From positions 1 through 43,172 of the IMG/VR virus record IMGVR_UViG_3300020202_000128: 43,172 nucleotides of DNA; one strand, 5' to 3'. Both the position numbers and the translations under genes were made by a program. A model generated the notes under the pieces. The model worked only from the letters and a program-made list of their open reading frames with translations. It was not told the DNA's origin and searched no databases. Below are positions 1-9,214 of the stretch, piece by piece. Positions within the stretch are counted from its first letter, which is position 1. Each line of letters opens with the position of its first letter. The DNA comes from a virus.

Positions 1-57
1 GTCATTTTTCCATGTCTCCAAAATGGAGCCATTCCAATTTCCGTATAGGAGTCCGCA
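1..57. other. Left-end leader before terminase
   Basis: Short non-coding lead-in. It contains a small perfect inverted repeat at 16-28 (CTCCA-AAA-TGGAG) and a good ribosome binding site, TAGGAG, at 46-51 in front of the GTG start at 58. In phages where an HNH gene precedes terS, the packaging (cos) site usually lies here. Whether this window edge is a real DNA end cannot be seen from one strand of text. Confidence 0.4.
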
Positions 58-432
58 GTGGGCCGCCCCCGAACCCCGTCGAACGTCTTGGAACTGCGGG
101 GTTCCTTCAAAACACACCCCGAAAGACGGCGCGAGGACCTCGCCGGCGTGGGCGCATTCAACCCGATGCCGCCGCCAGACCTGCTCGCGAGCCTGGTCCC
201 TTACTGGAAGAAGATCGTCGACCAGATAAACCCGGTGGTGCTCACCGCCAGCGACGTGAGCTCGGTCTCCGTGATGGCGCGCATCCTGTGTCAGTTCGAG
301 CTCACCGGGGATCTGCAGCACGCAAAAGAGCTGCGGCAGTGGTTCGCACAGTTCGGCATGACGCCGGTCGGCCGCACGAAGATCGCAGCACCGAAGAAGG
401 GGCCCGGCGGCAATCCATACGCTGACGCTTGA
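58..432 (+). CDS. Terminase small subunit, P27 family
   Basis: Probable DNA-recognition subunit of the packaging motor, which binds phage DNA and hands it to the large subunit. It is 124 aa, a usual length for P27-type small terminases, with a basic N-terminus beginning MGRPRTP and a helical middle. The GTG start at 58 has TAGGAG six bases upstream. The stop overlaps the next start (TTGA), so the two terminase genes are translationally coupled. The call rests on family resemblance and on the position immediately before terL. Confidence 0.85.
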   Translation: MGRPRTPSNVLELRGSFKTHPERRREDLAGVGAFNPMPPPDLLASLVPYWKKIVDQINPVVLTASDVSSVSVMARILCQFELTGDLQHAKELRQWFAQFGMTPVGRTKIAAPKKGPGGNPYADA

Positions 433-2114
433 GCGTGCAATCGCACGTTGCGGCGGGCGAGAAGTACGCCCGCGACGTCATTGCGGGCCGGATCCCGGCC
501 AGTAAGTGGACGAGATTGGCGTGCGAGCGCCACTTCGAGGACAAGAAACGCTCTCGAACCAAGGCGTTTCCGTACAAATTCGACGCCGAAAAGGGCGAGC
601 GCTTCTGCCGGTTCGCTCAGCTACTGCCTCACATCAAAGGCCGCTGGGCGCGACCGGACCCTAAAAAGCCGGCGGCGAACTTCATCCGGTTCGAAGGCTG
701 GCAGAGTTTCATCGGAATCAGCCTGTACGGATGGGTGCACAAGCGCTCGGGCCGTCGCCGATTCCGAAAAGCGTCTATCTACCTGCCGAGAAAGAACGGC
801 AAGTCGACACTCGCCGCGACGATCGGCCACTTCATGGCCTGGAAGGATGGGGAGGTCGGCGCCGAGGTGTACTCAGGCGCGACGACGGAAAAGCAGGCCT
901 GGGAAGTGTTCGGGCCGGCTCGGCTCATGGCGCTACGCACGCCGGCGATGTGCGAGGGCCTCGGCATCGAGGTCAACGCGCAGTCCCTCATCCGAGAAAG
1001 TGACGCTTCGAAGTTCGAGCCGATCATCGGCAAGCCCGGTGACGGCGCTTCGCCTCACTGCTCGATCACGGACGAGTACCACGAGCACCAGACCAGCGAA
1101 CAATTCGACACCATGCTCACTGGCATGGGTGCCCGCGAGCAGCCGCTCGCGCTGATTATCTCGACCGCCGGCGACAACCTGGCGGGTCCGTGTTACGACG
1201 ACTGGCTGACGATTCGGAAGATCCTCGAGCGCGTCATCGAAGACGGCGACGATCATTTCGGAATTATCTACACCGTCGACGAGGAAGACGACTGGACGAG
1301 CGAGCTCGCGCTACGCAAGGCGAATCCTAACTACGGGATCAGCGTCGGCGAGGAATTCCTGCAGCAGCAGCAGCGCGACGCGATCAACAACGCGCGCAAG
1401 CAGGGCACGTTCAAGACGAAGCATCTGAACGTCTGGGTTCAGGCGCGCGATGCGTACATCAACATGCAGCGATGGGCCGAGTGCTTCGATCCGGCGCTAC
1501 GCATGGAAGAGCTGCGCGGGAAGCCCTGCTTTGTCGGGATGGACCTCGCGAGCAAGGTCGACTTGGCCTCGCTCAATCTGATGTTTTCTCTCGATGACGG
1601 TCACTTCGCGACGTTCTCGAAGCACTATCTACCCGACGAGACGGTGCAAGAGCCGGAAAACCAGCACTACCGCGGGTGGGCGAAGGACGGTTGGCTCACG
1701 GTTACCGAGGGCAACATCATCGACTTCGGGCGGATCTTCGACGACATCCTCGAGATAAACAGCGTTTTCGGTATTCAGGAGCTCGCGTACGACCCCGCTC
1801 AGGCAACGAAGCTCGTCACCGAGCTGCAGGCCGAGGGCATCACGTGCGTCGAACTACGCCCGACGGTGCTCAACTTCTCGGAGCCGATGAAGCTCATCGA
1901 GGCGCACATCCGTAACCGGACCCTCGCGCACAACGGCGATCCGGTCACCACCTGGGCGCTGTCGAACGTGGTCGCGAAGGCGGACGCGAAGGACAACGTC
2001 TACCCGCGCAAAGAGCGGCCCGAGAAAAAGATCGACCCCTTTGTCGCGATGTGCGCCGCGATGGCGCGCGCGTCGACCGCGCCCGCGGCGGTCAAATCAT
2101 TTTGGGAGCACTGA
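429..2114 (+). CDS. terL: Terminase large subunit (ATPase/nuclease)
   Basis: Packaging motor: its ATPase drives DNA into the prohead and its nuclease cuts concatemers. It is 561 aa. A Walker A-like motif LPRKNGKST lies at about residues 119-127 and a Walker B-like acidic pair in ITDEYHEH at D215/E216. The RNase-H-like nuclease domain begins around GMDLASKVD with D372. This is the HK97-type (Terminase_1) arrangement. The TTG at 429 overlaps the terS stop; a GTG two codons later is an alternative start. It abuts the portal gene with no gap. Confidence 0.95.
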   Translation: MSVQSHVAAGEKYARDVIAGRIPASKWTRLACERHFEDKKRSRTKAFPYKFDAEKGERFCRFAQLLPHIKGRWARPDPKKPAANFIRFEGWQSFIGISLYGWVHKRSGRRRFRKASIYLPRKNGKSTLAATIGHFMAWKDGEVGAEVYSGATTEKQAWEVFGPARLMALRTPAMCEGLGIEVNAQSLIRESDASKFEPIIGKPGDGASPHCSITDEYHEHQTSEQFDTMLTGMGAREQPLALIISTAGDNLAGPCYDDWLTIRKILERVIEDGDDHFGIIYTVDEEDDWTSELALRKANPNYGISVGEEFLQQQQRDAINNARKQGTFKTKHLNVWVQARDAYINMQRWAECFDPALRMEELRGKPCFVGMDLASKVDLASLNLMFSLDDGHFATFSKHYLPDETVQEPENQHYRGWAKDGWLTVTEGNIIDFGRIFDDILEINSVFGIQELAYDPAQATKLVTELQAEGITCVELRPTVLNFSEPMKLIEAHIRNRTLAHNGDPVTTWALSNVVAKADAKDNVYPRKERPEKKIDPFVAMCAAMARASTAPAAVKSFWEH

Positions 2115-3365
2115 GTGGCTGGATTCTTCGCAAGAGCATTCAGCCGAGTGTTCCGTAAGTACGACTCGCTCGCCTTGTTCCGGGATGTGTTTGGAGGCCG
2201 GGAGTCTTGGGCGGGGAAGGTGGTGAACCTTGAGACTGCCCTACGTGTCTCGACGGCGCTCGCCTGCGGCCGCGTGATTGCCGAAGGCCTCGCGATGCTG
2301 CCATTCAAGGTGTACCGGCAGCAGGGACTCACGCGATCGCCGGCGCCGGCGCACCCGCTCTACGACAAGCTCGCGACGTCGCCGAACCCGCTGCAGACCT
2401 CGTTCGAATTCATCGAGACGATGGGCCTGCACCTGGCGTTCACGGGGAACGCGTACGTCTATGCGCCGCGCATCGGCGCGGTGGGCGGAACGATTCCGCG
2501 CCAAGTGGATGCGATGTACTTGCTGGAGCCGCGATGGCTGACGGTCAAGTACCAGTGGCCGCATGCGCCAACGTACGGGGTCAAGCTCGACGGTGGACGC
2601 ACGCTGCAGATGACCTCGGCGGACATCTGGCACATCCGCGGTCCGTCGTGGTGTTCGTATACGGGTCTCGATGTCTTAGACCTCGCGCGGCAAGCGCTCG
2701 GACTCTCGATGGCGCTAGAGGAGGGGCAATCGAAGCTCCAAGCCCGCGGCGTAACGATGCCGGGGCACCTGGTCTATGAGAAGGAACTCACGAAGGCGCA
2801 GCACGAGCAGCTGCGCGCCTGGCTTGAGAAGGAACATCAGGGCGCTGAAAACGCGGGCCTGCCGATGATCCTCGACCGTAACGCGAAGTGGTTCGCGAAC
2901 GGCATGAGCAACACGGACGCCCAGGCGCTCGAGCAGCGCCGATTCGCCGTCGAGGAGGTCTGCCGTTTCATGCGCGTCCTGCCGATCATGGTCGGTCACG
3001 CTGACAAGACAGCCACCTACGCAAGCGCCGAGCAAATGTTCCTGGCGCACGCGATCCACACCCTCGGCCCCTGGGCCCGGCGCCTCGAGCAGAGCGCGGA
3101 CAAGTGGCTGCTGACGCCCGAAGAGCGCGCCGCCGGCTACTACACGAACTTGAACGAGAAGGCGCTGCAGCGCATGACTGCCCGCGAGCAGATGGACTAC
3201 CTCGCTCGCGGTGTCATCGGTGGCGTCCTGACGCAGAACGAAGCCCGAGAAGTCCTCGATTACAACCCGAAGGACGGCGGCAACGAGCTGCTGAGTCCCG
3301 CAAACACTTTCAGCGGCCCGCCGCCCAAGGCGCCCGAGCCGACGCCATCGCCCTCAGGAGATTGA
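2115..3365 (+). CDS. Portal protein, HK97 gp3-like
   Basis: Forms the dodecameric ring at the capsid vertex through which DNA enters and leaves and to which the tail joins. It is 416 aa, normal for the family. Portal-typical blocks include the N-terminal region near residues 30-60 and a GLDVLDLARQALG segment near residue 185. The C-terminus is proline-rich and probably disordered. The GTG start directly follows the terL stop. The order terL-portal-protease-capsid is the classic HK97 order and supports the call. Confidence 0.93.
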   Translation: MAGFFARAFSRVFRKYDSLALFRDVFGGRESWAGKVVNLETALRVSTALACGRVIAEGLAMLPFKVYRQQGLTRSPAPAHPLYDKLATSPNPLQTSFEFIETMGLHLAFTGNAYVYAPRIGAVGGTIPRQVDAMYLLEPRWLTVKYQWPHAPTYGVKLDGGRTLQMTSADIWHIRGPSWCSYTGLDVLDLARQALGLSMALEEGQSKLQARGVTMPGHLVYEKELTKAQHEQLRAWLEKEHQGAENAGLPMILDRNAKWFANGMSNTDAQALEQRRFAVEEVCRFMRVLPIMVGHADKTATYASAEQMFLAHAIHTLGPWARRLEQSADKWLLTPEERAAGYYTNLNEKALQRMTAREQMDYLARGVIGGVLTQNEAREVLDYNPKDGGNELLSPANTFSGPPPKAPEPTPSPSGD

Positions 3366-3370
3366 ACCCT

Positions 3371-4054
3371 ATGCGCTTCGAACGACTCGCCTGCGGTCTC
3401 GAGCTCAAGCTCGCGAGCAGCGACACGAAGGCCGGCGCCTTCGAGGGCTATGGCTCGGTGTTCAACAACGTGGATGGCGGCGGTGACCTCATCGCCCCCG
3501 GTGCGTTCAAGAAGTCGCTGCGCGAGTGGAAGCAAAAGGGGAAGTTTCCCCCGATGCTGCTCCAGCACGGCGGGTTCATCGGCCCCGCCGAGGACGGCAT
3601 CCCAGTCGGTAAATACACCGACATGTACGAGGACGATCACGGCCTCTATGTGAAGGGCGAGCTCTTCGCACTCGATACGCAGAAGGGTCGCTATATCCAC
3701 GAGGGACTGAAGTCCGGCGCTCTCGACGGGCTCTCGATCGGCTACATCGCGCGCGAGGTCGCGTACGGGAAGAAGCCCGAAGAGCCGCGCCGCACGCTGA
3801 AGGGTATCGATCTTCGCGAAGTGTCGATCGTCACCTTTCCGATGAACGACAAGAGCCGGATCACGGCGGCAAAGTCGATCGAAACGCTTTCGAACCTGGC
3901 CGACGCCGAGGAGTACCTCCGCGAAGCCGGATTTTCCCAATCACAAGCCAAGGCATTTGTGTCTCGGCTGAAAAGTCTTCGTCCGTGCGATGCGGAGCTG
4001 ACTGACGACGCGAGAGTCGCCGAGATGGCGAGTCGCCTGCTCAAAGCAATCTAA
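3371..4054 (+). CDS. Prohead maturation protease (HK97-type)
   Basis: Serine protease of the U35/S78 group that cleaves the scaffold (delta) part of the capsid protein during head maturation. It is 227 aa from the ATG at 3371, with AGGAG ten bases upstream. Putative catalytic residues are H66 in LLQHGG and S122 in GLSIGY, and the family motif LREVSIVTFPMN follows. An open frame continues upstream to 3104 but runs inside the portal gene, so the ATG at 3371 is preferred. Confidence 0.92.
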   Translation: MRFERLACGLELKLASSDTKAGAFEGYGSVFNNVDGGGDLIAPGAFKKSLREWKQKGKFPPMLLQHGGFIGPAEDGIPVGKYTDMYEDDHGLYVKGELFALDTQKGRYIHEGLKSGALDGLSIGYIAREVAYGKKPEEPRRTLKGIDLREVSIVTFPMNDKSRITAAKSIETLSNLADAEEYLREAGFSQSQAKAFVSRLKSLRPCDAELTDDARVAEMASRLLKAI

Positions 4055-4077
4055 CCACTCACACGGAGTAGAAAACC

Positions 4078-5412
4078 ATGGATCCCGTCGAACAGTTGAA
4101 GCAGACCTGCGACCAGATCGCCCGTCGCTTCGAAGAGTTCAAGAAGGAAAACGACAACGCGATCAAGAAAGGCGTCAGCGATGCGCTCGCCGAGGCGAAT
4201 CTCGCCAACTTGAGCCAGGCCATCGATGACCTGACCGGCAAGCGCGAGGACCTCGAGAAGCGCGTGAAGGCGGATGCCGAGGCGCGCGTCGCGCTCGAGC
4301 GTGCCGTGAACGAGCTGAAGCTGAAGGGCACGCCCGACAACGCCGATGAAGCGAAGTCGATCATCGTCTACCACGAGACGATGAAGGCCCTCTCGCACAA
4401 GCGCGGCCTGCCGATCCCGGCGGCACTCTCGCCCGAGGAGTATCGCGGGCTGTCTGCGGTGCAGCGCAAGTGGCTGCGGCAGGGCAAGGATGCGCTGAAC
4501 GCCGAGGAGACGAAGGCGCTGCAGGCCGGCCTCGACACCGACGGCGGTTTCTACGTCAATCCGGACCTGACCGGCCGCATCGTGTCGAAAACCTTCGACC
4601 TGTCACCGATTCGCCAGATCGCGAGCGTTCTCTCGATCGCGAGTGACGCCCTCGAAGGAATCGAGGACATCACGGAAGCCGATGCCGCATGGGTCGGTGA
4701 AGTGGCCACCCGCACCGACACCAACACGCCCACCATCGGCAAGTACCGCATCGAGACCTTCGAGATGTACGCATCTCCGAAGGCGACGCAGCGGCTGCTC
4801 GACGATTCGAGCATCGACATCGAGGCGTGGCTCGCCGGCAAGGTTGCGGACAAGTTCGCCCGCCTGGAAGGCGCCGCGTTCTGCGTGGGCACGGGCGGCA
4901 ACAAGCCGCGCGGCTTCGCCTCCTACACGACCGCGGCGACCGCGGACGCGACCCGCGCATGGGGTCAGTTGGAGCACGTTGTGACGGGCGCGAATGGTGC
5001 CTATCACACGACCGGCGCCGATCCGCTGTTCACGCTGCTGGGTGCGTTCAAGCCCCGTTACCTGCCGAACGCGCGGTGGGTGACCCGCCGAGAAGTCATT
5101 GCCGCGACGCGCAAGCTCAAGGGCAGCGACAACAACTATCTGTGGCAGCCAGGCCTTCAGGCTGGTCAGCCGGATCGGTTGCTCGGGTATCCGATCGTCC
5201 TGGCCGAGGATCTGCCGGCGCTCTCGACGAACGGCCTGTCGATGGCGTTCGGTGATTTCCGCGAGGGTTACCAGATCGTCGACCGGCTGGGCGTGCGCAC
5301 GATCCGCGACAACCTCACGGACAAGCCTTACGTGAAGTTCTACACGATCAAGCGCACGGGCGGCCAGGTCGTGAACTTCGAGGCGATCAAGTTCATCAAG
5401 TTCTCGACCTGA
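4078..5412 (+). CDS. Major capsid protein, HK97 fold
   Basis: Main shell protein. It is 444 aa. The first ~100 residues are charged and strongly helical and look like the scaffolding delta domain removed by the upstream protease. The mature coat domain probably starts in the stretch before the GFYVNPDLTG motif (about residue 158). The ATG at 4078 has GGAG upstream. A GC-rich hairpin follows the gene at 5431-5456. Confidence 0.93.
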   Translation: MDPVEQLKQTCDQIARRFEEFKKENDNAIKKGVSDALAEANLANLSQAIDDLTGKREDLEKRVKADAEARVALERAVNELKLKGTPDNADEAKSIIVYHETMKALSHKRGLPIPAALSPEEYRGLSAVQRKWLRQGKDALNAEETKALQAGLDTDGGFYVNPDLTGRIVSKTFDLSPIRQIASVLSIASDALEGIEDITEADAAWVGEVATRTDTNTPTIGKYRIETFEMYASPKATQRLLDDSSIDIEAWLAGKVADKFARLEGAAFCVGTGGNKPRGFASYTTAATADATRAWGQLEHVVTGANGAYHTTGADPLFTLLGAFKPRYLPNARWVTRREVIAATRKLKGSDNNYLWQPGLQAGQPDRLLGYPIVLAEDLPALSTNGLSMAFGDFREGYQIVDRLGVRTIRDNLTDKPYVKFYTIKRTGGQVVNFEAIKFIKFST

Positions 5413-5430
5413 CACATCGTCGCAACGCTA

Positions 5431-5456
5431 GCGGCAGCCCGAGGGCGGGCTGCCGC
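5431..5456 (+). terminator. Strong hairpin after capsid gene
   Basis: An 11-bp perfect stem (5431-5441 with 5446-5456) and a 4-base AGGG loop lie directly behind the capsid gene. Only a weak T-rich stretch follows (GTTGTTGTTG), so it may be a partial terminator or an mRNA-stabilising hairpin that leaves capsid message more abundant than downstream message. Confidence 0.6.
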
Positions 5457-5483
5457 ATCCGTTGTTGTTGAAGGAATTCTGCA

Positions 5484-5918
5484 ATGAATGTTCATGAATT
5501 GAAGAACCAGACGACGGTGCGTCACGGCTTTGGCCCGGTGGCGATTGGCGCGAATGCCACCGTCAACAGCAAGATCATCGACCGCCTGGGTTACGGCGGC
5601 CTGCACTTCATCCTCGGGTATGGCGCCATTGTCACCACCGGCACGGTGGTCACTGTGGTCGTCAAAGAGGGTGACGTGACCGGCACCCTGACCTCGGTCG
5701 CCGATGCCGATCTTGTGGGCACCGAAGCGCTGGCGAGCCGCCTGGGCGGTGCCACGACCTCGGGCGTGGGTTCAAACGTGCGCAAGGCGATCGGCTACAA
5801 GGGGTCGAAGCGATACGTTCAGGTGAGCCTCGTGAAGACGGGCACGACCTCGGTCGGCTGCGTCGATGTCACCGCGTTGCTCTTCAACCCGGAGACCACG
5901 AACGGCATGCCGGCCTGA
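5484..5918 (+). CDS. Capsid-adjacent structural protein, unknown
   Basis: 144 aa, no motif I can name. The N-terminus (MNVHELKNQTTVRHGF) and beta-rich, valine/threonine-rich body resemble small proteins found just after the capsid gene in many HK97-like phages, often present in virions. It is flanked on both sides by hairpin terminators, so it is a separately tuned unit. A head decoration role is an inference from position and composition only. Confidence 0.75.
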   Translation: MNVHELKNQTTVRHGFGPVAIGANATVNSKIIDRLGYGGLHFILGYGAIVTTGTVVTVVVKEGDVTGTLTSVADADLVGTEALASRLGGATTSGVGSNVRKAIGYKGSKRYVQVSLVKTGTTSVGCVDVTALLFNPETTNGMPA

Positions 5919-5941
5919 CGGCTGCCCATCGTCGAAGCAAT

Positions 5942-5972
5942 GACCGCGCCGGGTTCACCGGCGCGGTCTCTT
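5942..5972 (+). terminator. Rho-independent terminator
   Basis: Perfect 11-bp GC-rich stem (5942-5952 with 5958-5968) with loop GTTCA, followed by TCTTT. It lies between the capsid-adjacent gene and the next gene at 6003. Confidence 0.75.
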
Positions 5973-6002
5973 TCCAGACCGTTTCAATAGTTAGGGAGTC
6001 AC

Positions 6003-6749
6003 ATGTCTGAGCAGCGAGTAGCGCCGGAACATGTCGCGATCCTGGGCATGGGCCCGTCGCTGAATCAATACGTGCTCATCGCTCGCCAGCTGGGCGCGCG
6101 CAACAAACTCGCCGACGAGGTCTGGGGCATCAACGCCCTGGGAGACATCCTGCACTGCGATCGCATTTTCCACATGGACGATGTGCGCATTCAGGAAATT
6201 CGGGCGAAGGCGCGACCGCTGAGCAACATCGCGAACATGTTGGAATGGATGCGCAAGCATCCGGGTCCTATCTACACGAGCCGCACCCATCCCGACTACC
6301 CGGGACTCGTGCCGTTCCCGCTCGAGGATGTGTACAACCACCTCGGCTATATCTATTTCAACAGCACCGCAGCCTATGCCGTGGCTTACGCGATCCACAT
6401 CGGCGTCAAGCGCATCACGATCGCGGGTATGGACTTCACCTACGACAACGCCCACGACTCGGAGAAGGGCCGAGGCTGCGTCGAGTTCTGGCTCGGTATC
6501 GCCGCCGCGCGCGGGATCAAGCTGACCATCGTGCGCACGTCGTCGCTGATGGATGCCTGCGAGCCCTTCGATAAGCGAAGCTATGGGTATGACACCGTCG
6601 CGCTCTCGTTCGAGAAGCGGGACGACGGCTCGACGCGTATCGTTTTCACGGAGCGCGCGCCCGAGACGCTGCCGACCGCCGACGATATCGAGTCGGAGTA
6701 CGACCACAGCGCACACCCGAACCCGCTCGTCACGGGCGAGGCGGCCTGA
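6003..6749 (+). CDS. DUF115/MptE-like Rossmann-type protein
   Basis: 248 aa. The N-terminus carries a glycine motif ILGMGPSLNQY (residues ~13-23). A later block, NSTAAYAVAYAIHIGVKRITIAGMDF when read in parts, matches the pattern of DUF115/6-hydroxymethylpterin pyrophosphokinase-like and sialyltransferase-like phage proteins: small residues, helix, then a strand ending in G-x-D. In bacteria the family includes proteins tied to glycan or pterin chemistry. In the phage head module its function is unknown. The next gene overlaps by one base (TGATG). Confidence 0.6.
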   Translation: MSEQRVAPEHVAILGMGPSLNQYVLIARQLGARNKLADEVWGINALGDILHCDRIFHMDDVRIQEIRAKARPLSNIANMLEWMRKHPGPIYTSRTHPDYPGLVPFPLEDVYNHLGYIYFNSTAAYAVAYAIHIGVKRITIAGMDFTYDNAHDSEKGRGCVEFWLGIAAARGIKLTIVRTSSLMDACEPFDKRSYGYDTVALSFEKRDDGSTRIVFTERAPETLPTADDIESEYDHSAHPNPLVTGEAA

Positions 6750-7336
6750 TGGGTCTCTCGCTCGTCACCGCTCCGACCGGTGAGCACCTGACGCTCGTCG
6801 AGGCGCGGGATCACCTCAAGGTCGAGACGTCGGAAGACGACGGCCTGATCGCGGGTTACATCCTTGCCGCCCGTGAGGCGGCCGAGAACTACACCCGCCG
6901 CAAGTTCTACACCCAAACGTGGGACTTCACGATCGACGGCACCTGGCCGACCGAGAAAGTCAACGGGTACGCGCGGCCGCGCATCATCCTCCCGCTGCCG
7001 CCCGTGCAGTCGGTGAGCTCGATCACCTATTACGACACCTCGGGCGTCCAGCAGACGCTGGCAGCCGATCAGTATCGGGTGTCCCTGAAGGAATACGCGG
7101 GGCGCATCGAGCCCGCGTACGGCGTCACCTGGCCGTCGGTGCGGGACATGATGGAGACCATCACGGTTCGCATGGTGGTCGGCTACACGGCCCTCCCTGA
7201 GGCGATCCGCCAGGCGCTGAAGCTGACCATCGGCCACTACTACGCGAACCGCGAGTCGGTCGTCATCGGCACCATTTCGACCGAGCTCCCACAGTCCGCG
7301 CAGCTGCTGCTCGACCAGTACCGGTCGTATTCCTGA
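6749..7336 (+). CDS. Head-tail connector, gp6/phiE125 gp8-like
   Basis: 195 aa. The N-terminal pattern LTLVEARDHLKVETSEDDGLIAGYILAAREAAENYTRR is the hallmark (shown here only to define the block at residues ~13-50) of adaptor proteins that attach below the portal. A beta-rich centre and a C-terminal helix follow. The ATG overlaps the preceding stop by one base and the stop abuts the head-closure gene, as expected for a connector operon. Confidence 0.82.
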   Translation: MGLSLVTAPTGEHLTLVEARDHLKVETSEDDGLIAGYILAAREAAENYTRRKFYTQTWDFTIDGTWPTEKVNGYARPRIILPLPPVQSVSSITYYDTSGVQQTLAADQYRVSLKEYAGRIEPAYGVTWPSVRDMMETITVRMVVGYTALPEAIRQALKLTIGHYYANRESVVIGTISTELPQSAQLLLDQYRSYS

Positions 7337-7662
7337 TGCGCGCGGGCCCGCTCGATCGTCGCCTGACGCTCGCGCACAAGACTCACGGGGCCCAGGCGGC
7401 GAGCGGCGACTACACGATCACATACACCACGTATGCGACGGTCTGGGGCAAAAAGATCGAGCTGAACGGCCGCGAGACCTTCGTCGGTGGCGCGAAAGAC
7501 GCCGAGACGGCGGTGCGGTTCGAGATCCGCTACCGCTCCGATGTCGTGGCCACCGACCGAGTAACCCTCGACGGGGTGGTGTACGAACTGACTGCCCCGC
7601 CGGCCGAGCTCGGGCGCCGCCGCGGCCTGGCTCTGCTTGCGAAGGCTGTCATCAATGCCTGA
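7336..7662 (+). CDS. Head closure protein (head-tail joining)
   Basis: 108 aa beta-barrel-type protein of the Phage_H_T_join/SPP1 gp16 kind, which plugs the connector after packaging and receives the tail. Typical features are the MRAGPLDRRLTL start, the TYATVWGKKIE segment and the DRVTLDGVVYEL turn. The start overlaps the previous stop and the next gene starts inside its end. Confidence 0.83.
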   Translation: MRAGPLDRRLTLAHKTHGAQAASGDYTITYTTYATVWGKKIELNGRETFVGGAKDAETAVRFEIRYRSDVVATDRVTLDGVVYELTAPPAELGRRRGLALLAKAVINA

Positions 7663-8194
7663 TCCGATCGAGGTCTCGGGCCTCGCTGAGCTGCGCGAGA
7701 CGCTGCTGAAGCGCCTCCCGGAGTCCCTGCAGGGCAAGGCCTCGCAGGCGGCCCTGACCAGAGCCGCACGCCCGATCGTCGATGCTGCGAAGGCCAAGGC
7801 GCCTACGCGCATGGTCGGACCGGTTCAGCCGGGCAAGCAGGCCCGCGGGCGCCTGCGCGACTCAATCAAGTCGTGGCGAAACCGCGAGAGTACGCGGACC
7901 TATGAGTCGCGCTACATCGGCGTGACCGCTCGAGCTTACTACTGGCGCTGGATTGAATTCGGCCGCGGCACCATCGAGGCGACGAAGTCACTCGGCACGG
8001 TCATCAAGGGGTTTTTCGGCAAGACGATCAAGGCGGTGCCCGCCCGGCCGTTCCTGCGCCCGGCCTTCGAGGAGAACGCCGCGCGCGCGATCGAGATCGT
8101 CCGGCAGTCGCTCGGACCTGCGATCGAGCGCGTCGCCGAGCGCGCCCGCCGCCGGAATATTCGAAGTCTCGCGAAGAAGATCACGGGGTTCTAA
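7655..8194 (+). CDS. Tail-completion protein, HK97 gp10-like
   Basis: 179 aa from the ATG at 7655, which overlaps the head-closure gene by eight bases. The N-terminal helix (VSGLAELRETLLKRLP), AAKAKAP segment and YWRWIEFG motif are typical of HK97 gp10-type proteins at the head-tail interface. The C-terminal third is unusually arginine-rich (RARRRNIR). A TTG at 7637 would add six residues but has no better ribosome site. Confidence 0.85.
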   Translation: MPDPIEVSGLAELRETLLKRLPESLQGKASQAALTRAARPIVDAAKAKAPTRMVGPVQPGKQARGRLRDSIKSWRNRESTRTYESRYIGVTARAYYWRWIEFGRGTIEATKSLGTVIKGFFGKTIKAVPARPFLRPAFEENAARAIEIVRQSLGPAIERVAERARRRNIRSLAKKITGF

Positions 8195-8554
8195 ATGGCC
8201 GTTGCCACTGTCCGAGCCGTGCTGATTGCTTCGGCTCCAGTGACCGCGCTCGTCCCCGCGACGCGCATCGAGCCCTTGCGGCGGACGCAGTCCCTCGCGG
8301 TGCCGGCGATCTCGCTGCAGAGGATCTCCGAGACCCCATTCCCACACCTGCGCAGTAGCGCTGGTCTAACTATCAATTCTGTGCAGCTGGATATCTGGGC
8401 AATCGGATACACGGCGGCGAAAGCTATCGCGGACGCATGCCGTTCGGCTCTCGAAGCCGCAACGCATGAATTCGTAGGTGAATCGGACGGGTACGAACCG
8501 GAAACCGACCCGGAGCTGTACCGCATCACGCAAACGTGGTCGGTCTTCACGTAA
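8195..8554 (+). CDS. Tail terminator-like protein, DUF3168
   Basis: 119 aa with the DUF3168 pattern: an N-terminal helix ending ALVPATRIEPLRRTQ, P-A-I-S-L after it, a central VQLDIWA strand, and a C-terminal YRITQTWSVF strand. Proteins in this slot cap the tail tube at the head end. The ATG directly follows the upstream stop. Confidence 0.83.
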   Translation: MAVATVRAVLIASAPVTALVPATRIEPLRRTQSLAVPAISLQRISETPFPHLRSSAGLTINSVQLDIWAIGYTAAKAIADACRSALEAATHEFVGESDGYEPETDPELYRITQTWSVFT

Positions 8555-8569
8555 TCAGGAGCGACTCTC

Positions 8570-9214
8570 ATGACTCAGCAGGCGGCCAAACAGGCCTACT
8601 TGAGTGTTTCCACGGCGGAGGCTGCCGCCGACACGATCACGGGCATTTCGGCGGCGAACCCCGGAGTCGTGACCGCAGCGTCCCATGGCATCGCCGACGG
8701 CGCGATCGTTCGCATCACGGGCGTGCTGGGCATGCTGCAGGTGAATAACCGGGCGCTCGTGGTCGACAACCCCGCGGCTAACACCTTCGAGCTGAAGGGC
8801 GAGGACACCTCCGTACATACGCCGTATGCGTCCGGCGGCCAGGCTTTCGCGCAGACGATGACCGAAGTCTCGTATTGCAGGGTACTGGGGCCTGGTTTCA
8901 ACGGCGAGGCGCCGGACGTGGACGTGAGCCACCTGCGTTCGCTCGAAAACGAGACGCTGCTCGGCATGAACGACCCCGGCACGCTCGACTTGCAGCTGTG
9001 GTATCCGTCCGTCGTGGACACGAGCCACGCCCGCCTGCGCGCGCTGAAGCGCTCGGGCGCCGCCGCCGCGTTCTCGATCACGCTCGCAAGCGGGCAGATC
9101 GCGGCCTTCATGGCTTCGGTGAAGTCTTTCACCCTTGAGCCGCTCAATAAGGACGGTGCCGTCGGCGGTACTTGCAGCCTGCGCCTGCGCGCGGGCGAGT
9201 CGTGGTTCGCATGA
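8570..9214 (+). CDS. Major tail tube protein
   Basis: 214 aa, placed between the tail terminator and the chaperones, where the tail tube protein is always found. It starts with ATG at 8570 behind AGGAG. The body is beta-rich, with an early ITGISAANPGVVTAASHGI segment of the type seen in tube proteins carrying an added small domain, and a C-terminal GTCSLRLRAGESWFA strand. The stop overlaps the next ATG. Confidence 0.85.
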   Translation: MTQQAAKQAYLSVSTAEAAADTITGISAANPGVVTAASHGIADGAIVRITGVLGMLQVNNRALVVDNPAANTFELKGEDTSVHTPYASGGQAFAQTMTEVSYCRVLGPGFNGEAPDVDVSHLRSLENETLLGMNDPGTLDLQLWYPSVVDTSHARLRALKRSGAAAAFSITLASGQIAAFMASVKSFTLEPLNKDGAVGGTCSLRLRAGESWFA

